A stretch of 44,046 bases of DNA from contig JAABRM010000061.1 in assembly GCA_011390955.1 (NCBI GenBank), positions 1-44,046 on the forward strand, written 5' to 3'. Position numbers and translations under genes: made by a program. The DNA is from Oscillatoriales cyanobacterium. Its GTDB lineage: Bacteria > Cyanobacteriota > Cyanobacteriia > Cyanobacteriales > Laspinemataceae. Of this stretch, positions 16,995 to 23,997 are shown piece by piece. Position 1 is the first letter of the stretch; each line of letters begins with the position of its first letter. A model generated the notes under the pieces. The model did no database searches. It worked only from the letters and a program-made list of their open reading frames with translations, and was not told the origin of the DNA.

Positions 16995-17762
16995 ATGGCT
17001 GGACATAGTAAGTGGGCAAATATTAAGCGCCAAAAAGCTAGGGTAGATGCGAAAAAGGGCAAAATGTTTACCAAAATCTCGCGAGAGATTATTGTGGCAG
17101 CGCGATCGGGTGTTCCAGACCCGGAAGGGAATTTTCAATTACGGACGGCGATCGAAAAAGCCAAAGCTGCGGGAATTCCCAATGAAAATATTGAACGGTC
17201 GATCGCTAAAGGGGCTGGAACTTGGGACTCTGGCAGCAATAACTATGAAGCCATTCGTTATGAAGGATATGGCCCTGGAGGAGTGGCGGTTTTGATTTCT
17301 GCTTTGACCGATAATCGCAATCGGACGGCGGCAGATTTACGGGTGGCTTTTAGTAAAAATGGCGGCAATTTAGGGGAAACAGGTTGCGTGAGTTGGATGT
17401 TTGAACAAAAAGGAGTTTGTATTCTCCAAGGTGCGGTGGATGAAGATGAGTTATTAGAAGCTTTGTTAGAAGCAGAAGCTGACTCTTATGAGTTAACCGA
17501 CGTGGATGATATTCCCGGGGCAGAAGTTTTTACCGCTATTAGCAATTTAGAAAATCTGAGTCAAATCTTAAAGCAAAAAGGCTATCAGGCGATCGAGTCA
17601 GAATTGCGGTGGATTCCGGGCAATAATATTACAGTGAACGATCCAGAGGTGGCGCGATCGCTGCTTAAGTTAATGGATGCTTTGGAAGACTTAGATGATG
17701 TGCAAAATGTCACGGCTAATTTTGATATAGCCGATGAATTAATGTCTTTAACGTTCGTGTAA
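16995..17762 (+). CDS. yebC: YebC/PmpR family regulatory protein
   Basis: This 255-aa member of the YebC/TACO1 family begins with the invariant MAGHSKWANIKRQKARVDAKK. It continues with FTKISREIIVAARSG, NFQLRTAIEKAKAAGIPNENIERSI and YEGYGPGGVAVLISALTDNRNRT. Members have been described as transcription regulators, and more recently some as translation factors that help ribosomes at proline stretches. The ATG at 16995 is fixed by the family start; the open frame upstream overlaps the end of glk and is not used. A strong hairpin follows 16 bases after the stop. Confidence 0.96.
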   Translation: MAGHSKWANIKRQKARVDAKKGKMFTKISREIIVAARSGVPDPEGNFQLRTAIEKAKAAGIPNENIERSIAKGAGTWDSGSNNYEAIRYEGYGPGGVAVLISALTDNRNRTAADLRVAFSKNGGNLGETGCVSWMFEQKGVCILQGAVDEDELLEALLEAEADSYELTDVDDIPGAEVFTAISNLENLSQILKQKGYQAIESELRWIPGNNITVNDPEVARSLLKLMDALEDLDDVQNVTANFDIADELMSLTFV

Positions 17763-17778
17763 TTTTTGGTTAGCTAAA

Positions 17779-17811
17779 AAACCCGGTTTCTTGAAGAAAC
17801 CGGGTTTGTTA
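17779..17811 (+). terminator. Terminator-like AAACCCGGTTTC hairpin
   Basis: A 12-bp perfect stem (17779-17790 with 17796-17807) with a TTGAA loop lies between the convergent yebC and nuclease genes. It can serve both strands: the plus side ends in GTTTGTT and the minus side in TTTAGC. The core AAACCGGGTTT recurs at 19271 and 26368. Confidence 0.7.
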
Positions 17812-17814
17812 TTC

Positions 17815-18285
17815 TTAATAATTCCACATCCCTAACCGTTGATTTTTGGCATTACTTTCCGCGTCCGCGAGGGCATCCGCAGAAGTTCGACAAGTTTGGC
17901 GGAAACTGTTATGTAATTGGGCTTGTCCTTCGGCAACCATAAGTAAATTAATATTACGATTGCCGCTAAAAATAACCGCTAAAACTCGGCCACTATTAAT
18001 GGTTCCTAAATCATAATATTGCACCGATGAACCAACGGGAATCAGTTGAGTTAAACGATTTTTGGAATTTTCGGCGTTTGGTTGGGCTTGTCCATTCACC
18101 CAGTCAGGAGAATCAATACAAGCGAGTTGGGTGGTAATGGATCTCCCTCCTTGATTCAAAACAACGGTATCGCCATCGGTAATTTTTTCGACCGTTGCGG
18201 TTAGCGGATTGGCGTTAACGGTCTGAGGATAAACTGCTAAGATGATCCCAGTGATTAAACCTAACAATGATGTTTTAGTTTTCAT
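17815..18285 (-). CDS. Secreted thermonuclease (SNase)-like protein
   Basis: This 156-aa protein has an N-terminal signal peptide (MKTKTSLLGLITGIILAVYP..VNA), so it is exported. It is followed by one staphylococcal-nuclease-like domain (KITDGDTVVL, LACIDSPD, SGRVLAVIF, NLLMVAEGQAQLHNSF). SNases cut DNA and RNA with Ca2+. The calcium-site aspartates (DGDT, IDSPD) and the later arginine (SGR) are present. The position of the first catalytic arginine reads QLACID, with leucine where many relatives have VRLACID, so activity is likely but not certain. The C-terminus ends LGMWNY, as usual. A putative -10 box lies at 18321-18326. Confidence 0.88.
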   Translation of the reverse strand: MKTKTSLLGLITGIILAVYPQTVNANPLTATVEKITDGDTVVLNQGGRSITTQLACIDSPDWVNGQAQPNAENSKNRLTQLIPVGSSVQYYDLGTINSGRVLAVIFSGNRNINLLMVAEGQAQLHNSFRQTCRTSADALADAESNAKNQRLGMWNY

Positions 18286-18320
18286 AGTTGTCTTTCGGAT
18301 ATCCTGGTATATTCGATCGT

Positions 18321-18350
18321 ATTATACCGTATCAGTCGTAGGGTGGGCAA
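18321..18350 (-). promoter_or_regulatory. Putative promoter of the nuclease gene
   Basis: On the minus strand TATAAT (18321-18326) lies 18 bases from TTGCCC (18345-18350), about 35 bases ahead of the start codon. The -35-like box falls inside the GTAGGGTGGGCAA palindrome. The match at -35 is weak. Confidence 0.35.
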
Positions 18351-18367
18351 TATTTTGCCCACCGTAC
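18338..18367. repeat. GTAGGGTGGGCAA palindromic repeat
   Basis: GTAGGGTGGGCAA (18338-18350) pairs with TTGCCCACCGTAC (18355-18367) with one mismatch. The same repeat family occurs at 23894-23956 and twice at 30846-30906. Confidence 0.8.
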
Positions 18368-18379
18368 TAATTTAGAAAA

Positions 18380-19237
18380 TTAACGGCGACTTTGTTGCAA
18401 AATTGTCGCCCCCACCGCGCAATTTAAGTCCCGGGCAATTACCGGACATTTAGCTTTGAGGAGAAAAAATATATTTTTATTTGTATTGCTGAGACTTTCA
18501 TAATTTCCTTGACCTTTGGCAATAATTAGATCGGCAGCTTGAAAGCGATCGCGAAATTCTGGGGAACATTCTGATAACACTGTTCCAGGGGCATCAGAAC
18601 CGTTGTTGATTACCGGGACAAGTTTGGTGATGCCTACGGTTTCAGCATCGGCAATTGTGACATCATTAATAATGGGATTGCCTCTGACTACATAAGTGAT
18701 TTTTTCCTGGGGTAGTTGTTCGATTAAGAGGCGATCGCAGACAATTTCCCCGGCATTATCTCCTAAATATAAAATCGTATTCGCTTGCTGGATTTCCTGG
18801 CGCAATTTTGCCACCATTTCGCGATCGAGGGGAATGGCGATCGATTCTGCCATGACGCGATCGATAGTTTCATCATCCAGATTATGTTTCGCCCCAAAGT
18901 CGATAATATTCGCGGCAATTGCCAACCGAATTGCCATTTCTAGGGAATCTTCGGCGGATTTAATTCTCTCTAATAACTGCGGATAAAGACTCAGCATCCG
19001 CTGATTGCTATGTTGTTTAATTTCCCGGTAGGGGTCAGGATTGCCGCTTAATTCTCGCAAGGTACGGTGAATTTTAATCGCCATTTCTACCGGAGAGCGA
19101 TCGAAATTCATGGTACTGACTTCTTGCAATACTTCTCGCATCACTTTTTCGTGAATTATGGGGTCGTCGCTGACCATTTTTGCCGCAGACAAAGTTTGTT
19201 GCAAGAAGCAGGGAATACAATCTAAATAAGTCTTCAT
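18380..19237 (-). CDS. ARMT1-like / DUF89 family protein
   Basis: This 285-aa protein of the DUF89 family belongs to the metal-dependent damage-control phosphatases, which remove phosphate from wasteful or harmful phosphometabolites. The N-terminal CxxC (DCIPCFLQQ) places it with the archaeal/bacterial subfamily. The metal-site motif ILYLGDNAGEIVCDRLLIE and the conserved VVRGNPIINDVT and AKGQGNYESLS segments are visible. The physiological substrate is unknown. It lies 77 bases downstream of a NifX-like gene on the same strand, so it may be the last gene of the Fe-S ATPase cluster. The start ATG at 19237 fits the usual MKTYLDC.. beginning. Confidence 0.92.
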   Translation of the reverse strand: MKTYLDCIPCFLQQTLSAAKMVSDDPIIHEKVMREVLQEVSTMNFDRSPVEMAIKIHRTLRELSGNPDPYREIKQHSNQRMLSLYPQLLERIKSAEDSLEMAIRLAIAANIIDFGAKHNLDDETIDRVMAESIAIPLDREMVAKLRQEIQQANTILYLGDNAGEIVCDRLLIEQLPQEKITYVVRGNPIINDVTIADAETVGITKLVPVINNGSDAPGTVLSECSPEFRDRFQAADLIIAKGQGNYESLSNTNKNIFFLLKAKCPVIARDLNCAVGATILQQSRR

Positions 19238-19270
19238 GGTAAGATTTTTTCAATCAAGAAACCGATCGAA

Positions 19271-19299
19271 AAACCGGGTTTTTTGATGTCACCCGGTTT
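19271..19299. repeat. AAACCGGGT inverted repeat
   Basis: AAACCGGGT (19271-19279) pairs with ACCCGGTTT (19291-19299) in the gap between the NifX-like gene and the DUF89 gene. It is related to the elements at 17779 and 26368 and could attenuate transcription into the DUF89 gene. Confidence 0.7.
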
Positions 19300-19314
19300 C
19301 TGGTATTTCTAGAA

Positions 19315-19656
19315 TTAATGATGATCGCAGGAATTATCACTGGTGGACAAACTGCTATTAAGATACTGTTTTACCACCGCTTCTGGTTCTAGGGAAGGGC
19401 AACCAGCGATCGACTTTACGCCCTTTTCGGCTAACAGGTTTTGCGCTTGAGGACCGATACCTCCTGCTAATACTAAGTTGACCTCCATTTCGCCTAACCA
19501 CTGAGGTAATACTCCCGGTTCGTGCGGTGGCGGGGTGACGGTTTGGCATTCCAGAATTTGTTTGGTGTCTGGGTCGATCGCAAATAAAGCAAAGACTTCG
19601 CAATGGCCGAAATGTGGCGATAAAACCCCTTGAGATACGGGAACAGCAATTTTCAT
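19315..19656 (-). CDS. NifX/NifB-like (dinitrogenase iron-molybdenum cofactor family) protein B
   Basis: This 113-aa protein has the RNase-H-like fold of the NifX/NafY/NifB-C family (MKIAVPVSQGVLSPHFGHCEVFALF, LVLAGGIGPQAQNLLAEKGVKS). Family members bind Fe-S or FeMo-cofactor precursors. Stand-alone versions accompany MinD-like Fe-S ATPases and are not specific for nitrogenase. Its tail, SSLSTSDNSCDHH, has Cys and His that could bind metal. It follows the two ATPase genes after a 319-base gap filled by a tandem repeat, and DUF89 follows downstream. No nif structural gene is in the window. Confidence 0.9.
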   Translation of the reverse strand: MKIAVPVSQGVLSPHFGHCEVFALFAIDPDTKQILECQTVTPPPHEPGVLPQWLGEMEVNLVLAGGIGPQAQNLLAEKGVKSIAGCPSLEPEAVVKQYLNSSLSTSDNSCDHH

Positions 19657-19753
19657 GGTGATTGTCCTATTTTTTGAATTTGAATGATTATTTTGAGTGA
19701 CAATTGATGGGAGATTAAGTAGCGGTTTTCAACCGAGTAAGGTACATCGCCAG

Positions 19754-19930
19754 ATGGATTCCCGCCTGCGCGGGAATGACAATTTTTGAGTCTGTACCTC
19801 ACAGAAAAAACAATGGATTCCCGCCTGCGCGGGAATGACAATTTTTGAGTCTGTACCTCACAGAAAAAACAATGGATTCCCGCCTGCGCGGGAATGACAA
19901 TTTTTGAGTCTGTACCTCACAGAAAAAACA
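19754..19930. repeat. Three perfect tandem copies of a 59-bp repeat
   Basis: Units at 19754-19812, 19813-19871 and 19872-19930 are identical. Each contains the hairpin ATTCCCGC-CTGC-GCGGGAAT, which fits the ATTCCC-N8-GGGAAT pattern of the neisserial dRS3 repeat and similar proteobacterial repeats. It lies between the second ATPase gene and the NifX-like gene. Confidence 0.97.
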
Positions 19931-19975
19931 ACGGTCTAAGTCACGAAATATTCGCGATATATTAGCGATCGCCGA

Positions 19976-20863
19976 TTAATTCAACGATTCGATGAATTGC
20001 GCCACTCGTTCCCAGACGGCTTTTACACTGGATGCGGCTTCATTGTCTCCATATTCGACAACACTTAATCCTACAGTTTGAGCCTCTGTTACTGCGGGAC
20101 TATAGGGAATGCGCCCTACAGGTTGCAATCCCCGTTTCATCGCATAAGCTTCGATTTGTGCCGTTAACTCTAGGTTCAAATCGGCTTTATTAATGCAAAC
20201 CATTGCGGGAAGTTGAAACCGTTGCAACAAATCCACCACGCGATCGAGGTCGTGGAAGCCACTCGGCGTGGGTTCTGTCACCAACAACACCGCATCGGCC
20301 CCAGTCAGGGAAGCCATCACCGGACAGCCCACTCCCGGAGATCCGTCGGTAATCATCAGATCCAAACCCTTAGCTTCGGCGGTTTCCTTAGCTTTCTTTC
20401 TCACCAAAGTCACCAGTTTGCCGGAGTTTTCCTCCGCAATGCCCAAACGAGCGTGAACCATTGGGCCGTAACGGGTATCGGAAATATACCATTCCCCATT
20501 CACCGCCGGACTAAAGTCAATGGCTTCGGCGGGACAGAACCGTTCGCAGACCCCGCAACCTTCGCAGGCGATCGCATCGACTTGATAGGTTTTGCCGTCG
20601 GGGGCGGGATGGATGGCATCGAAGCGGCAGTATTGCACGCATTGACCGCAAGCAATACACAGAGAAGGGTCAATGGTGGCGCGGCTACCGCCAACGAAAT
20701 CTTCCCGGTGGCGAATCGTGGGGGATAAAATTAAATGCAAGTCGGCGGCATCTACATCGCAGTCCGCGAGAACGGTTCTCGGCGGTGCCAGGGTAGCCAA
20801 CGATGCTACCACACTGGTTTTGCCCGTGCCACCTTTGCCGCTAATGACGACTAATTCTTTCAT
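19976..20863 (-). CDS. MinD-superfamily P-loop ATPase with inserted ferredoxin domain (B)
   Basis: This 295-aa cytosolic ATPase of the Mrp/NBP35-MinD superfamily (COG1149 type) carries two 4Fe-4S clusters inserted after the first part of the ATPase fold. The deviant Walker A is GKGGTGKTS (residues 9-17) and DCDVDAADLHL follows. The clusters are CIACGQCVQYC and CEGCGVCERFCP, and the Walker B-like region is LMITDGSPGVGCP. Such proteins are thought to assemble or deliver Fe-S or metal cofactors, but their true target is not established. It overlaps the upstream ATPase gene by four bases (ATGA), which shows translational coupling. The pair shares the same layout and arose by duplication. Confidence 0.95.
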   Translation of the reverse strand: MKELVVISGKGGTGKTSVVASLATLAPPRTVLADCDVDAADLHLILSPTIRHREDFVGGSRATIDPSLCIACGQCVQYCRFDAIHPAPDGKTYQVDAIACEGCGVCERFCPAEAIDFSPAVNGEWYISDTRYGPMVHARLGIAEENSGKLVTLVRKKAKETAEAKGLDLMITDGSPGVGCPVMASLTGADAVLLVTEPTPSGFHDLDRVVDLLQRFQLPAMVCINKADLNLELTAQIEAYAMKRGLQPVGRIPYSPAVTEAQTVGLSVVEYGDNEAASSVKAVWERVAQFIESLN

Positions 20864-21744
20864 AGCGCTACCTTTTCTAAAAGGGTTTCCCCAAGCTGGG
20901 CGAATTTGGTTTTAATTTCCGGCAGGACTTCCACTGCCAGTTGTCCTCGGGAATAGGCGACGGCCACTTGGCGATCGTCGGGAATTTCGGCCAAAATATC
21001 AATGTTTTCTGCTTGGCAGTAGGTATATAAGGCGCGATCGCCGATACCTGCCCGATTGACCACGACGCCAAAGGGAATTCCCAATACTCGCGCCATATCC
21101 ACCACTAATTTTAAATCGTGTAAGCCAAAGGGGGTGGGTTCGGTGACGAGAACCAGATAGTCCGATTTTCGCAAGGTTTCCACTACCGGACAGGAAGTGC
21201 CGGGAGGCGCGTCCAGGATGGCAATGCCCCTTGCAGGGATATGTTCTTTGACCGCCTTAATTACTGAGGGGGTTTTCACCTGACCGATATCGAGGCGTCC
21301 TTGGACAAAGTTTAACTGAGTGAAACTTTGAGCGGTGCCGGTTTCTACCGTGCCGATTTCTTGTGGAGTGGGAGATATCGCCCCAGTGGGACAAGCAAGA
21401 CGGCAGCCCCCACAACTGTGGCAGAGTTCTGGAAATACCATTGCCTTGCCATTAATTACGGTGATGGCGTTAAATTGGCAGACCTCGGCACATTTTCCAC
21501 AACCGACGCAGAGATCCAAATCCACTTGGGGAACGGGAACGGTGACGCGATCGCTCGTTGCCAATGTCGGATGTAAAAATAAATGTCCGTTGGGTTCTTC
21601 TACATCGCAATCGAGATAAGTGACGCTGGTTCCTTGGGGGGCAAGTTCTTGGGCTAGGGTCACGGCTAAATTAGCCGCCACGGTGGTTTTACCCGTTCCT
21701 CCTTTGCCCCCGGCAATGCAAATTGTCGAGAGTTCTGATTTCAT
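20860..21744 (-). CDS. MinD-superfamily P-loop ATPase with inserted ferredoxin domain (A)
   Basis: This is the first of two paralogous ATPases (294 aa with this start). Walker A is GGKGGTGKTT, followed by LDCDVEEPNGHLFLHP. The ferredoxin insert has CVGCGKCAEVC and CHSCGGCRLACP, and later ILDAPPGTSCPV and VTEPTPFGLHDLKLVVD. Two adjacent ATG codons (21747 and 21744) follow AGGAGG; the second has the better spacing, so it was chosen. The upstream NifX-like gene ends 32 bases earlier and the downstream ATPase overlaps by four bases, so the three form one operon. The two ATPases may act as a heterodimer, because such proteins dimerise; this is inference. Confidence 0.95.
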   Translation of the reverse strand: MKSELSTICIAGGKGGTGKTTVAANLAVTLAQELAPQGTSVTYLDCDVEEPNGHLFLHPTLATSDRVTVPVPQVDLDLCVGCGKCAEVCQFNAITVINGKAMVFPELCHSCGGCRLACPTGAISPTPQEIGTVETGTAQSFTQLNFVQGRLDIGQVKTPSVIKAVKEHIPARGIAILDAPPGTSCPVVETLRKSDYLVLVTEPTPFGLHDLKLVVDMARVLGIPFGVVVNRAGIGDRALYTYCQAENIDILAEIPDDRQVAVAYSRGQLAVEVLPEIKTKFAQLGETLLEKVAL

Positions 21745-21778
21745 CATTTCCTCCTGAGAATCAGATTGGCGATAGATT

Positions 21779-22105
21779 TTAACGACTAGCAGACGACTGC
21801 TGCCATTCTTCCAGCCCTAAACGGACGGTGGCAGCCTTAGTCATGTACATTTGGACGCCGCCCGCGAGTAAGGTGCTGGCTGCTTTTGGCCCAAAACTCC
21901 CGGAAACCGCCACTTTAGCACCTCTTTCTATTACCGTAGTGGCGGCTTGAATCCCCGCACCGCCGGACTGACTGGCAGCGGTGTTGGCGATCGCCTCAAA
22001 TGCTCCGGTTTCCGAGTCCACGAGGATAAAATAGGCGCAACGGCCAAAGCGGGGGTCTAGGGGGGCCTCTAAGTTATTGCCCGTAGAACTGATGGCAACT
22101 TTCAT
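21779..22105 (-). CDS. NifX/NifB-like (dinitrogenase iron-molybdenum cofactor family) protein A
   Basis: This 108-aa small protein of the same family as the one at 19315 shows MKVAISSTGNNLEAPLDPRFGRCAYF, followed by GGAGIQAATTVIERGAKVAVSGSFGPKAASTL. It probably binds an Fe-S or metal cofactor intermediate, perhaps made or moved by the two ATPases downstream. Nothing ties it to nitrogenase. The ATG at 22105 has AGAGG seven bases upstream, and the operon promoter should lie within 22106-22309. It lacks the Cys/His tail of its paralog. Confidence 0.92.
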   Translation of the reverse strand: MKVAISSTGNNLEAPLDPRFGRCAYFILVDSETGAFEAIANTAASQSGGAGIQAATTVIERGAKVAVSGSFGPKAASTLLAGGVQMYMTKAATVRLGLEEWQQSSASR

Positions 22106-22309
22106 GGAAAACCTCTGTTTCCTTCAAAACTGTATAACTTTATAGTAAAGTATTTTCGCCAAAAAGTCCTCCTCTGATTCCAGGTGTGTCAGGTTTCTCG
22201 GACTTATTACCACAAGGGATCCTCGATCGCCGGTTGCTGATGAGTCTGTGGGGTGGAGGGCTTAGGGGCGCTACGGAAAACCGCCCGCAATACTTGCGCG
22301 ATCGGCAAA

Positions 22310-22954
22310 TTATTGGCTTTTTTTCAAATAGCAATAAGTAAATTTTTGCTCTGTGGCAAATGGAGTTTTATGGAATTCGTCAGTAGTATCAACTAACTCA
22401 AAAATATCCCCAAATTCATCTTTTATGCTGGTGGAATTATATCGCACAACATCTAAGCCGCTACAACGTTGGGGGCCATCGATCGCAAAGGTGGCCATAA
22501 TCAGATGTCCCCCCGGTTTAACGGCATATTTTACAGTATTGAGATAAGTTTGCCGGTCTTCAGGATCGGTGAGAAAATGAAAAACGGCTCGGTCGTGCCA
22601 AACATCATAAAAATGATGTGGTAACTCCACTTGTCTGATATCAGCACCTAGCCAATTCACCGAATTTGCCTGACAACCCAGGCGTTTTTGTGCCAGGGAA
22701 ATCGCCGATTGAGAAACATCCAGAACCGTGATGTTTTGAAAACCTCGCTCCAGAAGATCGTCCACTAATGTTGAAGCCCCACCGCCAACATCAATAATCT
22801 TTCCAGCGCGATCGACTCCAGTTTTATGAATAAAATCAAGGGAGAGATTTAAATGTTCTGTAAACCAACTGACTTGAGTAGAGTCTTTCGTGGTATATAC
22901 CGTTTCCCAATGGTTTTTTGTGGGTTCTAATAGCGAATATTGTTGAGATTCCAT
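22310..22954 (-). CDS. Class I SAM-dependent methyltransferase
   Basis: This 214-aa cytosolic methyltransferase shows motif I IIDVGGGASTLVDDLL, motif II NITVLDVSQSAISLAQ, the acidic motif WLGADIRQVEL and motif V-like YAVKPGGHLIMATF. The N-terminal HWETVYTTKDSTQVSWF is typical of the branch that includes METTL12-like enzymes and many bacterial proteins of unknown substrate. It is transcribed in the same direction as the Fe-S ATPase cluster but separated from it by 204 bases without a visible terminator. Four copies of a 10-bp repeat lie upstream of its start. Confidence 0.9.
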   Translation of the reverse strand: MESQQYSLLEPTKNHWETVYTTKDSTQVSWFTEHLNLSLDFIHKTGVDRAGKIIDVGGGASTLVDDLLERGFQNITVLDVSQSAISLAQKRLGCQANSVNWLGADIRQVELPHHFYDVWHDRAVFHFLTDPEDRQTYLNTVKYAVKPGGHLIMATFAIDGPQRCSGLDVVRYNSTSIKDEFGDIFELVDTTDEFHKTPFATEQKFTYCYLKKSQ

Positions 22955-22983
22955 AACTTTTTTAATGTCGAACGCGGATATTT

Positions 22984-23023
22984 ATATTCTAACATATTCT
23001 AACATATTCTAACATATTCTAAC
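22984..23023. repeat. Four tandem copies of a 10-bp repeat
   Basis: ATATTCTAAC is repeated four times without error, 30-70 bases ahead of the methyltransferase start, where its promoter or leader should be. A change in copy number by slippage could alter promoter spacing. Confidence 0.95.
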
Positions 23024-23132
23024 ATTAATTAAGAGGTTCTGCGATGCCGATGCCGGAATTGTCAGTAATTAATGACCATTTGGTAAGTTAATATACACAG
23101 CCCATCTACAATTAACCGAGAAATTTTTATCA

Positions 23133-23840
23133 ATGAATATCAACCCACAACTGATTAAACGGGCGATTCCTTATTGGATTGGCGGCTTAATTTTCTGCGA
23201 AGTAGCGATCGCGACAATTTATCTGGGCGGGGTGTTACTGAACCGAGAAGTTTATGCCCCCTTTGATATGGATGGTCGCCTGACTATCCCCACTATATTA
23301 CAAGCATCGATTCTCTTCCAGCTTTGCTTGGTTTATTTACTCATGTTCTTCTTGTCCCGTAAGTCTTCAGCACGTCCTAAACCATACTTTTGGTTGATTC
23401 AATCGGTGTTATTATTGTATGTAGCCTTAGACGAATTGTTGAAACTGCATCTAGGATTTGGTCAGATAGCGCCCATCGCTGGGACTAAATATTGGATCGG
23501 CATTTATAGCTGTTTAATTGTTTCTCTGGCATTGTTCTTTTTCCGGGATATCAAAGCCTTGTGGGATTTTTCTCGCAAATTAGTAATTATGGGAGTATCG
23601 GGACTGGTACTGGCAACGATCGGCGGATTTGGGGCAGAAATTTTTAAATATATAGTCTTGAATCCTCTGCTGGCTAAGTTTTTCCCAGAACGAGAAGTTT
23701 TGACCTGGGCGATCGAACAAGTTAGAGTCGCTTTTGAGGAATTTTTGGAAATGTTAGGAGAAACTTTGTTTTTGTATGCAGTCTTACTCTTGGCCGCCCA
23801 TAAAATAGCTGATAATTTTAATTTAACTAAGGATAAATAA
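23133..23840 (+). CDS. Multi-spanning membrane protein, unknown (paralog 1)
   Basis: This 235-aa integral membrane protein has about six hydrophobic segments, starting with YWIGGLIFCEVAIATIYLGG. I do not recognise a named family. Charged residues sit in or next to the helices in a pattern shared with its neighbour: D-E-L-L-K-L-H after the third helix, GAEIFKY, and a C-terminal EEFLEMLGETLFLYAVLL. Buried acidic and histidine residues of this kind can bind a metal, heme or protons, but nothing proves it. The ATG at 23133 leads directly into the first helix. The paralog lies 157 bases downstream on the same strand. Confidence 0.85.
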   Translation: MNINPQLIKRAIPYWIGGLIFCEVAIATIYLGGVLLNREVYAPFDMDGRLTIPTILQASILFQLCLVYLLMFFLSRKSSARPKPYFWLIQSVLLLYVALDELLKLHLGFGQIAPIAGTKYWIGIYSCLIVSLALFFFRDIKALWDFSRKLVIMGVSGLVLATIGGFGAEIFKYIVLNPLLAKFFPEREVLTWAIEQVRVAFEEFLEMLGETLFLYAVLLLAAHKIADNFNLTKDK

Positions 23841-23856
23841 GCCAATAAGTAATACT

Positions 23857-23987
23857 ATTTACAAAAAAATATGCACCAATAATTATTTATATTGTAGGGT
23901 GGGCAAAACTCCACTATCATATATGGTATAATAAATAATTTTTTTGCCCACCCTACGAATGTTAGGTGCTTATAAAGTTTTGTAAAT
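23857..23987. repeat. Nested palindromic element between the two membrane-protein paralogs
   Basis: Outer arms ATTTACAAAA (23857-23866) and TTTTGTAAAT (23978-23987), then GCACC/GGTGC, enclose a perfect 15-bp inner inverted repeat of the GTAGGGTGGGCAAAA family (23894-23908 with 23942-23956). The layout is MITE-like. The TATAAT inside the loop (23927-23932) is in plus orientation. Confidence 0.8.
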
Positions 23988-23997
23988 AGGATAAAAA

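Noticed and set aside
19653-19841. Open frame of 62 codons on the minus strand over the 59-bp repeats
   Set aside because: It encodes the CHSRAGGNP-type peptide produced by this repeat family in many genomes; it has no ribosome site.
19754-19930. Possible CRISPR array (59-bp repeats)
   Set aside because: The repeats are directly adjacent and fully identical with no variable spacers.
19315-22105. Reading the NifX-like genes as part of a nitrogenase locus
   Set aside because: No nifHDK, nifB, nifE or nifN gene is in the window; stand-alone family members commonly accompany MinD-like ATPases.
22140-22334. 64-codon minus-strand frame between the methyltransferase and the NifX-like gene
   Set aside because: It overlaps the methyltransferase end in another frame, lacks a ribosome site and has arginine/proline-rich shadow-like composition.
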